From: an uncultured Victivallales bacterium
GTDB lineage: Bacteria; Verrucomicrobiota; Lentisphaeria; Victivallales; UBA1829
Assembly: GCA_934661375.1 (NCBI GenBank)
Contig: CAKUJH010000023.1
Location: 1 to 55,765, forward strand
Reading direction: 5' to 3'
Length of the DNA stretch: 55,765 nt
A program made the position numbers and the translations under genes. The notes beneath the pieces are model-generated. The model was not told the DNA's origin and searched no databases. It saw only the letters and a list, made by a program, of their open reading frames with translations. Positions 23,032-31,796 of this stretch are shown here, piece by piece (the stretch's first letter is position 1; every line of letters begins with the position of its first letter).

Positions 23032-25881
23032 ATGAAGCAAATTCAATTTCTGACGATATGTCTGTCTGTCCTGACCGGTTTTTCCCCGGTTCTGCACGCG
23101 CTGGACCTGACCGGCGGAAACGCCGCCGTCATCATTCCGGACAACGCCCCGGGTTCCACCCGGCGCGCAGCCGGCGATTTCACGGAATATGTGGAAAAAT
23201 CCTCCGGGGTGAAACTGCCGATAACCGCCTCCGGGAAAAATGTCCGCGACAGAATTTACATCGGCACACTCGATACGCTGAAAAACGTGCCGGCGGATAT
23301 TCGTGCGAAGCTGGACAAATCCTGTCAGCCGGACGCATTTTTCATCAGGGTCAAAGGGCATGAACTGTGGATCGTCGGCAAAGACCGGGTCGCGGAACTG
23401 TACGGCACGGCGCAGTTCCTGGAACGGGAACTCGGTGTCCGCTGGTTCAAGGCCGCGGATGCGGAAGACTCCGGGGAATATGTGCCGGAACGGAAACGCA
23501 TTGTCCTGAAAGATTTTGACTGGTTCCGCGAACCGGCATTCAAATGGCGGAAGCTGGACAACTGTCACGCCTACTGGAACTGGATTCCGCGCAATGGAAT
23601 GATCTGGGCGGTGCGGTCCGGTTATCAGATCGGTTTCCCGTATAATATCCGGATGCCTTATACACAGGAGATGGCGGATTTCTTTTACTCCATTTCCTCG
23701 CGGGACTCCATGTATTTGGAAGGCGGGCACGGCACTTTTTCCTCGGCGATCCCGGCGGAAAAATATTTCAAGACCCATCCCGAATATTTTACCATGCTGA
23801 ACGGCAAACGGCAGCTGTTCTGCGGCAATCAGACCGGATACTATCAGTACTGCATCAGCAATCCGGAAGTGCAGCAGCTGGTGGCGGATTTCATTCTGCG
23901 TCTGGCGGCGGAGTACCGCCCGAAAGAATTCCGTTTCAATTTCGGCATGACCGACCTTTCCACCGGCTGGTGCGAATGTCCCGAATGCCGGAAACTGGAC
24001 GGTCCCGGCAGTTACGACCATCTCAACATTTCCCGCCGTTTCCATGCGGTCGTGAACAGAATCGCACAGCTGGTCCGGCAGAAAAATCCCGCTGTCCGGC
24101 TCAGCGAATGGGCATACAACACATACCGGGAACTGCCGGATTGTCCGGTTTTGAACCCGCCGCTTACTGTGAATTACTGCATTCACGGACGCTGCTACGC
24201 GCATCTGCTGGATGATCCGGGCTGTCTGCGCAACGCTCCGCGTCTGGCGGAACTGAAAGGCTGGCTCAAACGTTCCGGCGACGTCTACACCTACGAATAT
24301 TATGTTGCGACTCCGCCGTTTTACGTGCCGCGCGAACATCAGCAGGCGCATGACCTGCGTCTGTATAAAAAACTCGGCATGGCGGGGTACAAGGAGGAAG
24401 CTCTGTTTGCGGACAGCCGTTTTGTCCAGGCTCCTTACAACGGACAGGCAAAACCGGAAATCATTCCGGAAATCTTCCCGTCCAACTGGCAGTGGCTTTA
24501 CGTAACCGGCAAACTCCTGTGGGATCCGGAACTGAACGTGGATGAACTGCTGGAAGATGTGGAAAGCAAATATTACCGGCAGGCGTGGAGTGCAATGAAA
24601 AAATATCATGCGCTGCGCCGTAATCTCTGGGCGGCGGCTCCCAACTGCATGGGCTATCCGACCGGAGATCAGCGGTGTCCGATGCTGCTCAATGCGCCCG
24701 GAAGCCGGGAAAAACTGCTCGCATATCTGGATGAAGCGGAGAAACTCGCCGCCGGCGACAAGACCGTGCTGAAACGCATTGAGCTGGACCGGCATTATCT
24801 GACGGAATACTGGATCAAACCCAATGACGCGGTCCGCGCACAGTTCGGCAAATCCTTCTCGGCTCCGCGCACGTCCGGAAAAATCACCATCGACGGCGAC
24901 GGCTCCGACCCCGCCTGGTTGGGCGCGTATTACACGGATTCCTTTGCCGAGGCGTTCACGGAAAAACCGGCGCGGATTCCGGATGAACTCAAAACAACCG
25001 TCGGCATCCTTTCCGATGACCGGAATCTGTATTTTCTGATCACCGCCATGGAGCCCGAACCCGGCAAGATGAAAATTCTCCAGACCCGGAAAGACAGTCC
25101 GGTATGGAGCGACGACAGCATGGAGATTTTCATTTATCCGCCGACCGCCGCCAATTCCTATTACCAGATCGCGGTCAATCCGAAAGGAACGGTCTTCGAC
25201 GCCGTCTGTCCGGGCGGCAACGGCAAATTCAATCTGGATGTTGAAGCCGCGGCGAAGATCCATGCCGACCGCTATGTCATTGAAATGAAAGTTCCGGTCG
25301 AACGGCTGGGCGAATTCCGCCGGGGCAATATCTGGCGCGTGATGTTTGCTCGGAACCGGCATCTGACGGGAAAACATTACAGCATCAACGGGACAGCCTA
25401 CCACAACACGGTTGCTTATCAGCCCATGGAAATCGGTTCCCCGTATCTGCGCAACGGTTCGTTCAGTGAGCTGGATAAGGACGGCAAACCGAAATTCTGG
25501 GGCGGTCTGAACAATGCCTCTGTGGTGCGCAGCGGTTCGGCGAACCAGCTCCAACTGAAAAACGGAAGCTGCTATCAGCTGCTGACCGATCCCGCGCTGT
25601 GGCAGAGTGCAAAACCGCGCAAAATCAAAGTGGCGTTCCGTGCGTACGGAACCGGCTGGCTGGATGTAACGTTCCTGCGCTATTCCGACCAGCCTGATCC
25701 GCAGACCGGAAAACACAAACGGTCGTTTCTGCCGTCATACAAAGCCAAACGCTTTTTCCTGAGCGGTCAGCCGCAGATTTATACGGTGGAATACACGATT
25801 GCCGCAGAAGAATGGGCGGGACTGATGTTTGCCGCATCCGATGCTTTGCTTGCCGATGTGTCGGTGCTGCTGGATAAATAA
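23032..25881 (+). CDS. Secreted DUF4838 protein with CBM9-like and C-terminal binding domains
   Basis: The 949-residue protein has a signal peptide (MKQIQFLTICLSVLTGFSPVLHA). Residues about 30-150 resemble the N-terminal domain of alpha-glucuronidases and GH20 enzymes (ITASGKNVRDRIYIGTLDTL, VAELYGTAQFLERELGVRWF). A DUF4838 barrel follows with the family motif FGMTDLSTGWCECPECRKLD near 305-325. From about 612 a CBM9-like domain begins (ITIDGDGSDPAWLGAYYTDS to EMKVPVERLGEF). From about 803 comes the same domain as in the preceding small protein. The catalytic reaction of DUF4838 proteins is unproven; glycan breakdown at the cell surface is inferred. The ATG at 23032 with GGAAGG is preferred over the GTG at 23026. 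Confidence 0.8.
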   Translation: MKQIQFLTICLSVLTGFSPVLHALDLTGGNAAVIIPDNAPGSTRRAAGDFTEYVEKSSGVKLPITASGKNVRDRIYIGTLDTLKNVPADIRAKLDKSCQPDAFFIRVKGHELWIVGKDRVAELYGTAQFLERELGVRWFKAADAEDSGEYVPERKRIVLKDFDWFREPAFKWRKLDNCHAYWNWIPRNGMIWAVRSGYQIGFPYNIRMPYTQEMADFFYSISSRDSMYLEGGHGTFSSAIPAEKYFKTHPEYFTMLNGKRQLFCGNQTGYYQYCISNPEVQQLVADFILRLAAEYRPKEFRFNFGMTDLSTGWCECPECRKLDGPGSYDHLNISRRFHAVVNRIAQLVRQKNPAVRLSEWAYNTYRELPDCPVLNPPLTVNYCIHGRCYAHLLDDPGCLRNAPRLAELKGWLKRSGDVYTYEYYVATPPFYVPREHQQAHDLRLYKKLGMAGYKEEALFADSRFVQAPYNGQAKPEIIPEIFPSNWQWLYVTGKLLWDPELNVDELLEDVESKYYRQAWSAMKKYHALRRNLWAAAPNCMGYPTGDQRCPMLLNAPGSREKLLAYLDEAEKLAAGDKTVLKRIELDRHYLTEYWIKPNDAVRAQFGKSFSAPRTSGKITIDGDGSDPAWLGAYYTDSFAEAFTEKPARIPDELKTTVGILSDDRNLYFLITAMEPEPGKMKILQTRKDSPVWSDDSMEIFIYPPTAANSYYQIAVNPKGTVFDAVCPGGNGKFNLDVEAAAKIHADRYVIEMKVPVERLGEFRRGNIWRVMFARNRHLTGKHYSINGTAYHNTVAYQPMEIGSPYLRNGSFSELDKDGKPKFWGGLNNASVVRSGSANQLQLKNGSCYQLLTDPALWQSAKPRKIKVAFRAYGTGWLDVTFLRYSDQPDPQTGKHKRSFLPSYKAKRFFLSGQPQIYTVEYTIAAEEWAGLMFAASDALLADVSVLLDK

Positions 25882-25900
25882 AAAAAGTGAAACAGTGAAA

Positions 25901-28777
25901 ATGAAAGAGGAACAGAAATACGCTTTCCGGAAACGGATTGACTGCGTTCATGAATCTGGACGATATGATCATTCTTTGCAGCCGTCTGAAAATGAAACTG
26001 TCATTGATGCCGGCTGGAAGATAGCTTTCACTCCGGAAACGGAAAACGCCGCGCTGGATCTTCAGGATTATTTTCTGAAAAGCATGGGGTTGACTCTGGC
26101 GTTGACCATGGATGCAAACTGCGGAAATGCCATTTGTCTTCAAGTCGGCGGAAACGGACGAACCCGCGGTTTCCGTTTTACGGTGACGGACAGCCGCGTG
26201 GAACTGCAGGGAAATGATTATGCCGGAGTAATGACCGGAGCAGTATATCTGGAGGATCTGCTCAATTTACGGAAGGAACCGTATCTGATGCGGCAGAATG
26301 TCTGCCGGGAACCGCTGTTCTCGCCGCGCATGGTGCATTCCGGCTGGGGACTGGATCAGTTCCCGGACAGCCATCTCAATGCCATCCTCCATGCCGGATT
26401 TGATTCTATCCTTCTGTTTGTGGAAGGCGTCAACCGGACTACGCACGGGTACATGGATTTCAATGATTTGATTGCCCGTGCGGGGAAATATGCGCTGAAT
26501 GTTTATTTTTACAGCTATCTGCCCAGTTTCAAGCATCCGGACGAGCCGGACGCCGAAGAATTCTTTGAGAAAAACTTCGGAGCGGTTTTCCGGAATGCGC
26601 CCGGCGCAAAGGGGCTGATTCTGGTGGGGGAAAGCGCGCAGTTTCCGAGCCGCGATCCGGAATGCACGGGCAGAGACCGTCTGTCGGAAAATACGGAAAA
26701 AATTGCCGATCACCGGGAATCTCCCGGATTCTGGCCCTGCAAGGATTATCCGCAATGGCTGAACGCCGTCAAGAAAGCGGTCCGCAGATACAGTCCGGAA
26801 GCGGAAATCATTTTCTGGACTTACAACTGGGGCAAAGCCCCTGCGGACAAACGTCTTGCGCTGATCCATTCTCTGCCGAAGGACATTACGCTGGAAGCCA
26901 CCTTCGAAATGTATGAGCGGCATGAATACCCGCATCATACCATGGTGCAGCCGGATTACTCCATCACGTTCCCCGGACCCGGTTTTTATTTTTCCAGCGA
27001 AGCGGAATGTGCGAAGGAGTGCGGTCTGCCGCTTTATACCATGTCCAACACAGCCGGACGCACCTGGGATTTCGGCGGTGTTCCATACATGCCGTTTCCG
27101 CAGCAATGGCTCAAACGCATGGATGCTCTCCGCAAGGCGCACCGGGAGTGGGGACTTTCGGGGCTGATGGATTCACACCATTACGGCTGGTATCCTTCCA
27201 TTATTTCCGATTGCGCCAAGTGGTGTTTTCTGCTGCCGGATGAACCTGCCGGCAGAATTCTGCGCCGTCTGCTGGTTCGCGATTACGGGGAAAAGGGGGC
27301 AGTGTCTGCCGAGCAGGGATTCCAGATTCTGAGCGACGTCATGGATTCATATACGCCCGGTTTCGATGACCAGGCGGGACCGCTGCGCTGCGGTCCGGCG
27401 TATCCGTTTATTCTGAATCCGATCCTGTATCCTCATGCGGAACAGTGCATGAAGTTCCCGACTTATCCCGAATCGGCGGTCGGCGGACGCTGGATTCATA
27501 CTTATTATCAGCCGGAATGTATTTACGGACACAGCTGGTGCGGTCTGCGCATTCATGAAGACATCCGCATCATGGGCGGGCTGATTCCCCGGTGGAAGGA
27601 AGGTGTGCGGCTGCTGCGTCTTGCCGCCGCAGAAGCGGACTGTGCGGCAAACCGCGAAAACGCGCTGCGCACTGCCGGAGTGGCGGAGTTCTGTTTCCGC
27701 AGTTTTCTGACCATGTATCTGACCAAACGCTGGTGGCTGCTCAACAAACAGCTCGAAGCCGCTTTCGTGCCGGAAAATGCCTTGGCGATTCTGGACGAAA
27801 TGGAAGCGGTCATCGCAGAAGAACGGAAGAATGTCTGCCGGACTTTGCCGCTGGTGAAGATGGATTCTTCGCTGGGCTGGGAGCCGAGCATGGATTATAT
27901 TGCAGACGCCGGACATCTGGAATGGAAACTCCGCCAGCTGGAAAATCTGCAGACCCGGACTCTGCCCGCTTACCGGAAAACTCTTTCCGCCCGGCCTGTT
28001 TCACCGGACCGGATGAGAAATCTGAACCCGGCAGATCTGCAGATTATTGTCTCTCCGGAAACTGGGGAAACCGGGGCATTCGCCGCCGCGGAACTTCAGC
28101 GTGTTCTGTTCCGTATGACCGGAAAACAGATTCCGGTTGATGCTGCGGACAAACCTTTCCGGATTGAGTTGTCCATTGATTCCGAATCAGCAGCTCTCCG
28201 TTTCGACGGTTTCGCTTTCGGGATCGGGGCGGATCATATCCGCATCACGGCAAAATGTCCGCGCGGAATTTTGAATGGCGTGTATAATCTGCTGGAACAG
28301 TGGGGCTGCCGGCAGGACTGCGGAGCAGAACTCCGGATTCCGGAACGAGGCAGTCTGTTCATGCCGGAACCGCGTATCTGGAATCCGGATTTTGAAATCC
28401 GGGGAATCTGCCGGATGTCTGCGGACTGCACTGAATCCGGCTGGCTGGACTGGATGGCGTTCAACCGCTTCAATCTTCTGATGCTGTCTGCGGATGAAGA
28501 CGATTTCCGCAGAACGGAGTCGGCTCTGCGTCCCGAACTGCAGAAACGCGGAATGAAACTGGTTCGGGCTGACGGGACGGAACCGCCTGGACTGCCGGAA
28601 CAGATCTGCCGCATCGGCATCGACGCGGACTCTGCTGTTCAGGAGCTTGCTGCCGCGGTTCGGGAAGCCAACGGAAATGGCGCATCCGGCTGCATCGGCG
28701 AAATTTCCTGCCCTCTGGTTCCGCAGCTGCATCAGCTGGGACGTTTCTGCTGGAATGTGCTGGAAACCATCTGCTGA
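25901..28777 (+). CDS. GH20-like barrel protein with a second, cut-off enzyme-like module
   Basis: The 958-residue protein has no signal peptide and begins MKEEQKYAFRKRID. Residues about 35-125 form a GH20-type N-domain (VELQGNDYAGVMTGAVYLED). A barrel follows (SPRMVHSGWGLDQFPDS, NAILHAGFDSILLFVEG, AEIIFWTYNWGK, GLMDSHHYGWYPS) and then a long helical region to about 700. From about 710 a second GH20/DUF4838-type N-domain appears (QIIVSPETGETGAFAAAELQ, ILNGVYNLLEQWGC). It is followed only by the first strand of another barrel (FEIRGICRM, WLDWMAFNRFNLLML) before the stop. The ATG at 25901 lies 19 bp after the DUF4838 gene with a weak ribosome site, so translation may be coupled. The enzyme activity is unknown. 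Confidence 0.7.
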   Translation: MKEEQKYAFRKRIDCVHESGRYDHSLQPSENETVIDAGWKIAFTPETENAALDLQDYFLKSMGLTLALTMDANCGNAICLQVGGNGRTRGFRFTVTDSRVELQGNDYAGVMTGAVYLEDLLNLRKEPYLMRQNVCREPLFSPRMVHSGWGLDQFPDSHLNAILHAGFDSILLFVEGVNRTTHGYMDFNDLIARAGKYALNVYFYSYLPSFKHPDEPDAEEFFEKNFGAVFRNAPGAKGLILVGESAQFPSRDPECTGRDRLSENTEKIADHRESPGFWPCKDYPQWLNAVKKAVRRYSPEAEIIFWTYNWGKAPADKRLALIHSLPKDITLEATFEMYERHEYPHHTMVQPDYSITFPGPGFYFSSEAECAKECGLPLYTMSNTAGRTWDFGGVPYMPFPQQWLKRMDALRKAHREWGLSGLMDSHHYGWYPSIISDCAKWCFLLPDEPAGRILRRLLVRDYGEKGAVSAEQGFQILSDVMDSYTPGFDDQAGPLRCGPAYPFILNPILYPHAEQCMKFPTYPESAVGGRWIHTYYQPECIYGHSWCGLRIHEDIRIMGGLIPRWKEGVRLLRLAAAEADCAANRENALRTAGVAEFCFRSFLTMYLTKRWWLLNKQLEAAFVPENALAILDEMEAVIAEERKNVCRTLPLVKMDSSLGWEPSMDYIADAGHLEWKLRQLENLQTRTLPAYRKTLSARPVSPDRMRNLNPADLQIIVSPETGETGAFAAAELQRVLFRMTGKQIPVDAADKPFRIELSIDSESAALRFDGFAFGIGADHIRITAKCPRGILNGVYNLLEQWGCRQDCGAELRIPERGSLFMPEPRIWNPDFEIRGICRMSADCTESGWLDWMAFNRFNLLMLSADEDDFRRTESALRPELQKRGMKLVRADGTEPPGLPEQICRIGIDADSAVQELAAAVREANGNGASGCIGEISCPLVPQLHQLGRFCWNVLETIC

Positions 28778-28862
28778 AAGAGGAGTCTTTCCGGAAAAAA
28801 TCAAAAATATTTGCCGTCGGTGCAAGATTTGCAGTCCTGCGGCAGTATTAGTAAATGAAAAT

Positions 28863-28893
28863 GGAGCAGCATGTCGTGAACTGCTCCGTTTTT
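28863..28893 (+). terminator. Rho-independent terminator of the LacI cassette
   Basis: GGAGCAG (28863-28869) pairs with CTGCTCC (28881-28887) and is followed by GTTTTT. Confidence 0.75.
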
Positions 28894-28903
28894 AAAACCG
28901 CAG

Positions 28904-28946
28904 CCGTGCCGGTTCATTCAGTACAGGATAACCGGCATGGTTTTTT
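28904..28946 (+). terminator. Second tandem terminator
   Basis: TGCCGGTT (28907-28914) pairs with AACCGGCA (28930-28937), extended by CCG/TGG, then six T. Two terminators in series isolate the cassette from ldhA. No clear ldhA promoter could be chosen in 28947-29058. Confidence 0.75.
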
Positions 28947-29058
28947 CCGGAAAAAGACAGTTTTTTTCATTGTCCTGCTTGAATAATGCCGTTTCTGTGC
29001 CAAATTAATGGAACGGAGTCCGCAAGGGGCGGATTTTCTCAAAACAACGGGGGGATTT

Positions 29059-30087
29059 ATGAAGAAACTGCGTATCGCGTTTTTTGACACCAAGCCGTAT
29101 GACCGCGCTTCCTTTGATGCGGTCAAATCTGCGTATCCTTTTGACATCGTTTATTTTGAGCCGCGTTTAAGTCCGGAAACCGCCCGGCTGGCGGAAGGCT
29201 TTGACGCGGTCTGCGCTTTCGTGAACGATGATCTTTGCGCGGAAACCCTGAACATTCTGAACCGGCTGAGAGTGCGGCTGATTGCCATGCGCTGCGCCGG
29301 ATTCAACAATGTTGACCTGGCGTCTGCCTGCGGAAAAATGAAAGTCGTGCGCGTCCCGAAATATTCTCCGTGGGCGGTGGCGGAATATACGCTCGGACTG
29401 CTGCTCTGTCTGAACCGCCGGCTGCACCGCGCATTCTGCCGGGTTCGTGAAAACAATTTTTCCATCAACGGTTTTCTCGGCTTTGATCTGCACGGCAAAA
29501 CGTTCGGCATCATCGGAACCGGATTGATCGGGCAGACGTTTATCCGCATTCTTTCCGGGTTCGGTGTGAAAGTGCTGGCGTATGATCCGTTTCCCAATCA
29601 GCAGGCGGCGGATGAACTGAAATATGAATATGTCCCGCTGGAACGGATTTACCGCGAAAGCGATGTCATTTCACTGCATTGTCCGCTGACTGCCGAAAAC
29701 AAATACCTGATTTGCGCAGATACACTGGCGCAGATGAAGTCCGGTGTTTTTCTGCTGAATACCAGCCGCGGCAAACTGATTGACACCCAGGCGCTGATCA
29801 ATGCGCTGAAATCCGGACGCATCGGCGGGGCGGGGCTGGATGTTTACGAGGAAGAAGCGGATTATTTCTTCGAGGACCGTTCCGACCGTGCGGTGCAGGA
29901 TGACGTGCTGGCGCGTCTGCTGACTTTTCCCAACGTGCTGATTACTTCGCATCAGGCATTTTTCACCCGCGAAGCCATGAACAACATTGCGGAAATCACC
30001 TTGAACAACATACTGGAATTTGCCGAAGAACGCCCGCTCACCAATGATGTCTGCCGGAACTGCGGCGGAAAACGGAAGTGTTCCTGA
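29059..30087 (+). CDS. ldhA: D-2-hydroxyacid dehydrogenase, probable D-lactate dehydrogenase
   Basis: This enzyme reduces pyruvate (or a related 2-oxoacid) to the D-hydroxyacid with NADH, a fermentation step. The 342-residue protein has the family core: the Rossmann motif GIIGTGLIGQTFIRI near 155, SRGKLIDTQALI with the substrate-binding Arg near 235, DVYEEEADYFF with the catalytic Glu near 265, and SHQAFFTREA with the catalytic His near 297. DVYEEE and SHQAFFT are typical of the LdhA branch rather than of phosphoglycerate dehydrogenases. The ATG at 29059 follows GGGGG; the upstream ATG at 29008 gives an unlikely extension. The gene is monocistronic, with terminators on both sides. Confidence 0.8.
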   Translation: MKKLRIAFFDTKPYDRASFDAVKSAYPFDIVYFEPRLSPETARLAEGFDAVCAFVNDDLCAETLNILNRLRVRLIAMRCAGFNNVDLASACGKMKVVRVPKYSPWAVAEYTLGLLLCLNRRLHRAFCRVRENNFSINGFLGFDLHGKTFGIIGTGLIGQTFIRILSGFGVKVLAYDPFPNQQAADELKYEYVPLERIYRESDVISLHCPLTAENKYLICADTLAQMKSGVFLLNTSRGKLIDTQALINALKSGRIGGAGLDVYEEEADYFFEDRSDRAVQDDVLARLLTFPNVLITSHQAFFTREAMNNIAEITLNNILEFAEERPLTNDVCRNCGGKRKCS

Positions 30088-30090
30088 AAA

Positions 30091-30134
30091 AAAAGGACCG
30101 GACGCACAGACAGGGAGTCCATGCGTCCGGTTTT
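30091..30134. terminator. Bidirectional terminator between ldhA and the folC side
   Basis: ACCGGACGCA (30097-30106) pairs with TGCGTCCGGT (30122-30131). On the plus strand TTTT follows; on the minus strand CC and eight T follow. The minus-strand side is the stronger one, so it closes the leftward tolB-folC transcript as well as ldhA. Confidence 0.8.
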
Positions 30135-30164
30135 GGGAGAGGGAGGGTTTTGAAAACATCCGTT

Positions 30165-30365
30165 TTACCGGACGTTATTTTCTTCCATTTGCCGCCTGCC
30201 GGATCTTTTTTCTTCGGACCGGAGGGCAAAACGTTCATTCATTCCGCAGATGTAATTCCGCTTGTAGTTTTCCAGAAAGCGCGCCTGTTCAGCAAGGAAT
30301 CCGGCGTAACGTTCTCTGATCACTTCCGGGCGGGGCGGAACTTTGATCACAGTCTTTCTTTCCAT
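30165..30365 (-). CDS. Small charged hypothetical protein
   Basis: The 66-residue reading frame is rich in Arg, Glu and Lys, with no membrane segment (MERKTVIKVPPRPEVIRERY and on). It has GAGGTG about 10 nt before the ATG at 30365. It lies 127 bp after folC and just before a strong minus-strand terminator, so the transcript must cross it. No family is recognised. The balance of residues looks more protein-like than the opposite-strand frame, but a coding role is not certain. Confidence 0.45.
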   Translation of the reverse strand: MERKTVIKVPPRPEVIRERYAGFLAEQARFLENYKRNYICGMNERFALRSEEKRSGRRQMEENNVR

Positions 30366-30492
30366 TTTGAATCAGCACCTCTTTCCCGGATTTGTTCCGG
30401 TTTTGATTTACAAGGGAATAGACCGGACGGCTTATGGAAAGTTCCCGGTGTCCCGGAAATTTTTTCAGAAAATCCGTTTTTTTCTGTTTTCT

Positions 30493-31779
30493 TCAATACC
30501 GGCTGGAACGGTATTCCCGCTGTCCGCGCAAAGCCAGAGCTTCGCCGCAGAGATGCAGTGAGCCGCACAGCACAGTCCGGCGGTTTGAACGGTGCGTCAG
30601 CGCGTATTCCAGTTCCGCGGCATCTGCCGGAATTTCCGGCGCAAACGAATGCAGCAGCCGGATCAGATCTTCCGGCGGACTGCTTCTGCGTGCGGAATTC
30701 ACTTTCACAAAATGGAAAGATGCCGCCAGCGGGGCAATCTGCCGCAGAAACAGTTCTGTATCTTTATCCGCAAACGAACCGTAGATGAAATCAAATTTTT
30801 CTCCGGGGTAAATTTCCCGCAGAGCATCCGCCAGAACTCCGGCGCATTCCGGATTGTGGGCTCCGTCGAACAGCAGGTTTTCATGCGGGAAAACCTGAAA
30901 ACGTGCCGGCCAGACTGCTGTCTTCAATGCCTGAACCGCCCGGTTCAGATCAAAATGGAAACGTTCTGACAGATTCTGCAGAACCGCCAGCGCCAGCACA
31001 GCATTTGCCCGCTGAAAACGTCCCGGCAAAGAAAGTGCTATTTCCCCGTGACAGAAAATCTGATACGGCCGGTCGTCCTCAAATTCAATCCGGACATCTT
31101 CCGGCATTTCCGGACGTTTCAGTTCCGCATGACATTCCGCCGCTTTGGCGCGTATGACCAGCATGGCTTCCTCCGGCACTGTACAGCCGGCAAACACCGG
31201 AACACCCGGTTTGATGATACCCGCTTTTTCCCCCGCGATTTTCGCCAGAGTATCCCCCAGATATTCTTTATGTTCCAGGGAAATGGAGGTGATGACGGAC
31301 ACCAGCGGCGTAACAATGTTGGTCGAGTCCAGCCGTCCGCCCATGCCGGTTTCCCAGATGACAAAATCCACATTCGCTTCGGCGAAAATCAGAGCCGCCG
31401 CCGCCGTGGTCGCTTCAAAATAAGTTACCTTGTATCCCCGGGTCAGGAGTCTTTCCGCCGCTGTCCGGACTTTTGCCAGCGCGCGGGCGGCAGTCTGATG
31501 ATCGGCAGGTTCACCGTTCAGACGGAAACGTTCGCAGACGTCCACCAGGTGCGGCGAGGAATAGAAGCCGGTTCTGAATCCGGCGCCGCGCAGTCCGGCT
31601 TCGATCATGGCTCCCGTAGAGCCTTTGCCGTTGCTTCCTGCCAGATGAATGAACTTCAATTGCCGGTCCGGCGCTCCCAGTTCATCAAACAGCAGACGTG
31701 TCTGCTGAAGTCCCAGCTTGACTCCGAAAAATTCCAGATGCGCCAGCCAGTCGAACAGATCATTGAATTCTGTCTGCAT
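30493..31779 (-). CDS. folC: Folylpolyglutamate synthase / dihydrofolate synthase
   Basis: FolC adds glutamate to dihydropteroate and folates using ATP. The 428-residue Mur-ligase-family protein has the P-loop FIHLAGSNGKGSTGAMIE near 45, TGFYSSPHLVDVCERFRLNG near 72, VIWETGMGGRLDSTNIV near 130, SLEHKEYLGDTLAKIAGEKA near 155, and LLFDGAHNPECAGVLADAL near 305. The ATG at 31779 is chosen because it follows GGAG. The longer frame would run into tolB, which ends 17 bp upstream. The two are co-transcribed, an arrangement without obvious functional logic. Confidence 0.9.
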   Translation of the reverse strand: MQTEFNDLFDWLAHLEFFGVKLGLQQTRLLFDELGAPDRQLKFIHLAGSNGKGSTGAMIEAGLRGAGFRTGFYSSPHLVDVCERFRLNGEPADHQTAARALAKVRTAAERLLTRGYKVTYFEATTAAAALIFAEANVDFVIWETGMGGRLDSTNIVTPLVSVITSISLEHKEYLGDTLAKIAGEKAGIIKPGVPVFAGCTVPEEAMLVIRAKAAECHAELKRPEMPEDVRIEFEDDRPYQIFCHGEIALSLPGRFQRANAVLALAVLQNLSERFHFDLNRAVQALKTAVWPARFQVFPHENLLFDGAHNPECAGVLADALREIYPGEKFDFIYGSFADKDTELFLRQIAPLAASFHFVKVNSARRSSPPEDLIRLLHSFAPEIPADAAELEYALTHRSNRRTVLCGSLHLCGEALALRGQREYRSSRY

Positions 31780-31796
31780 GATTCCGGGGAACTCCG

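Noticed and set aside
23005..25716. Minus-strand open frame of 903 codons
   Set aside because: It lies opposite the DUF4838 gene, which has a signal peptide, ribosome site and recognisable domains.
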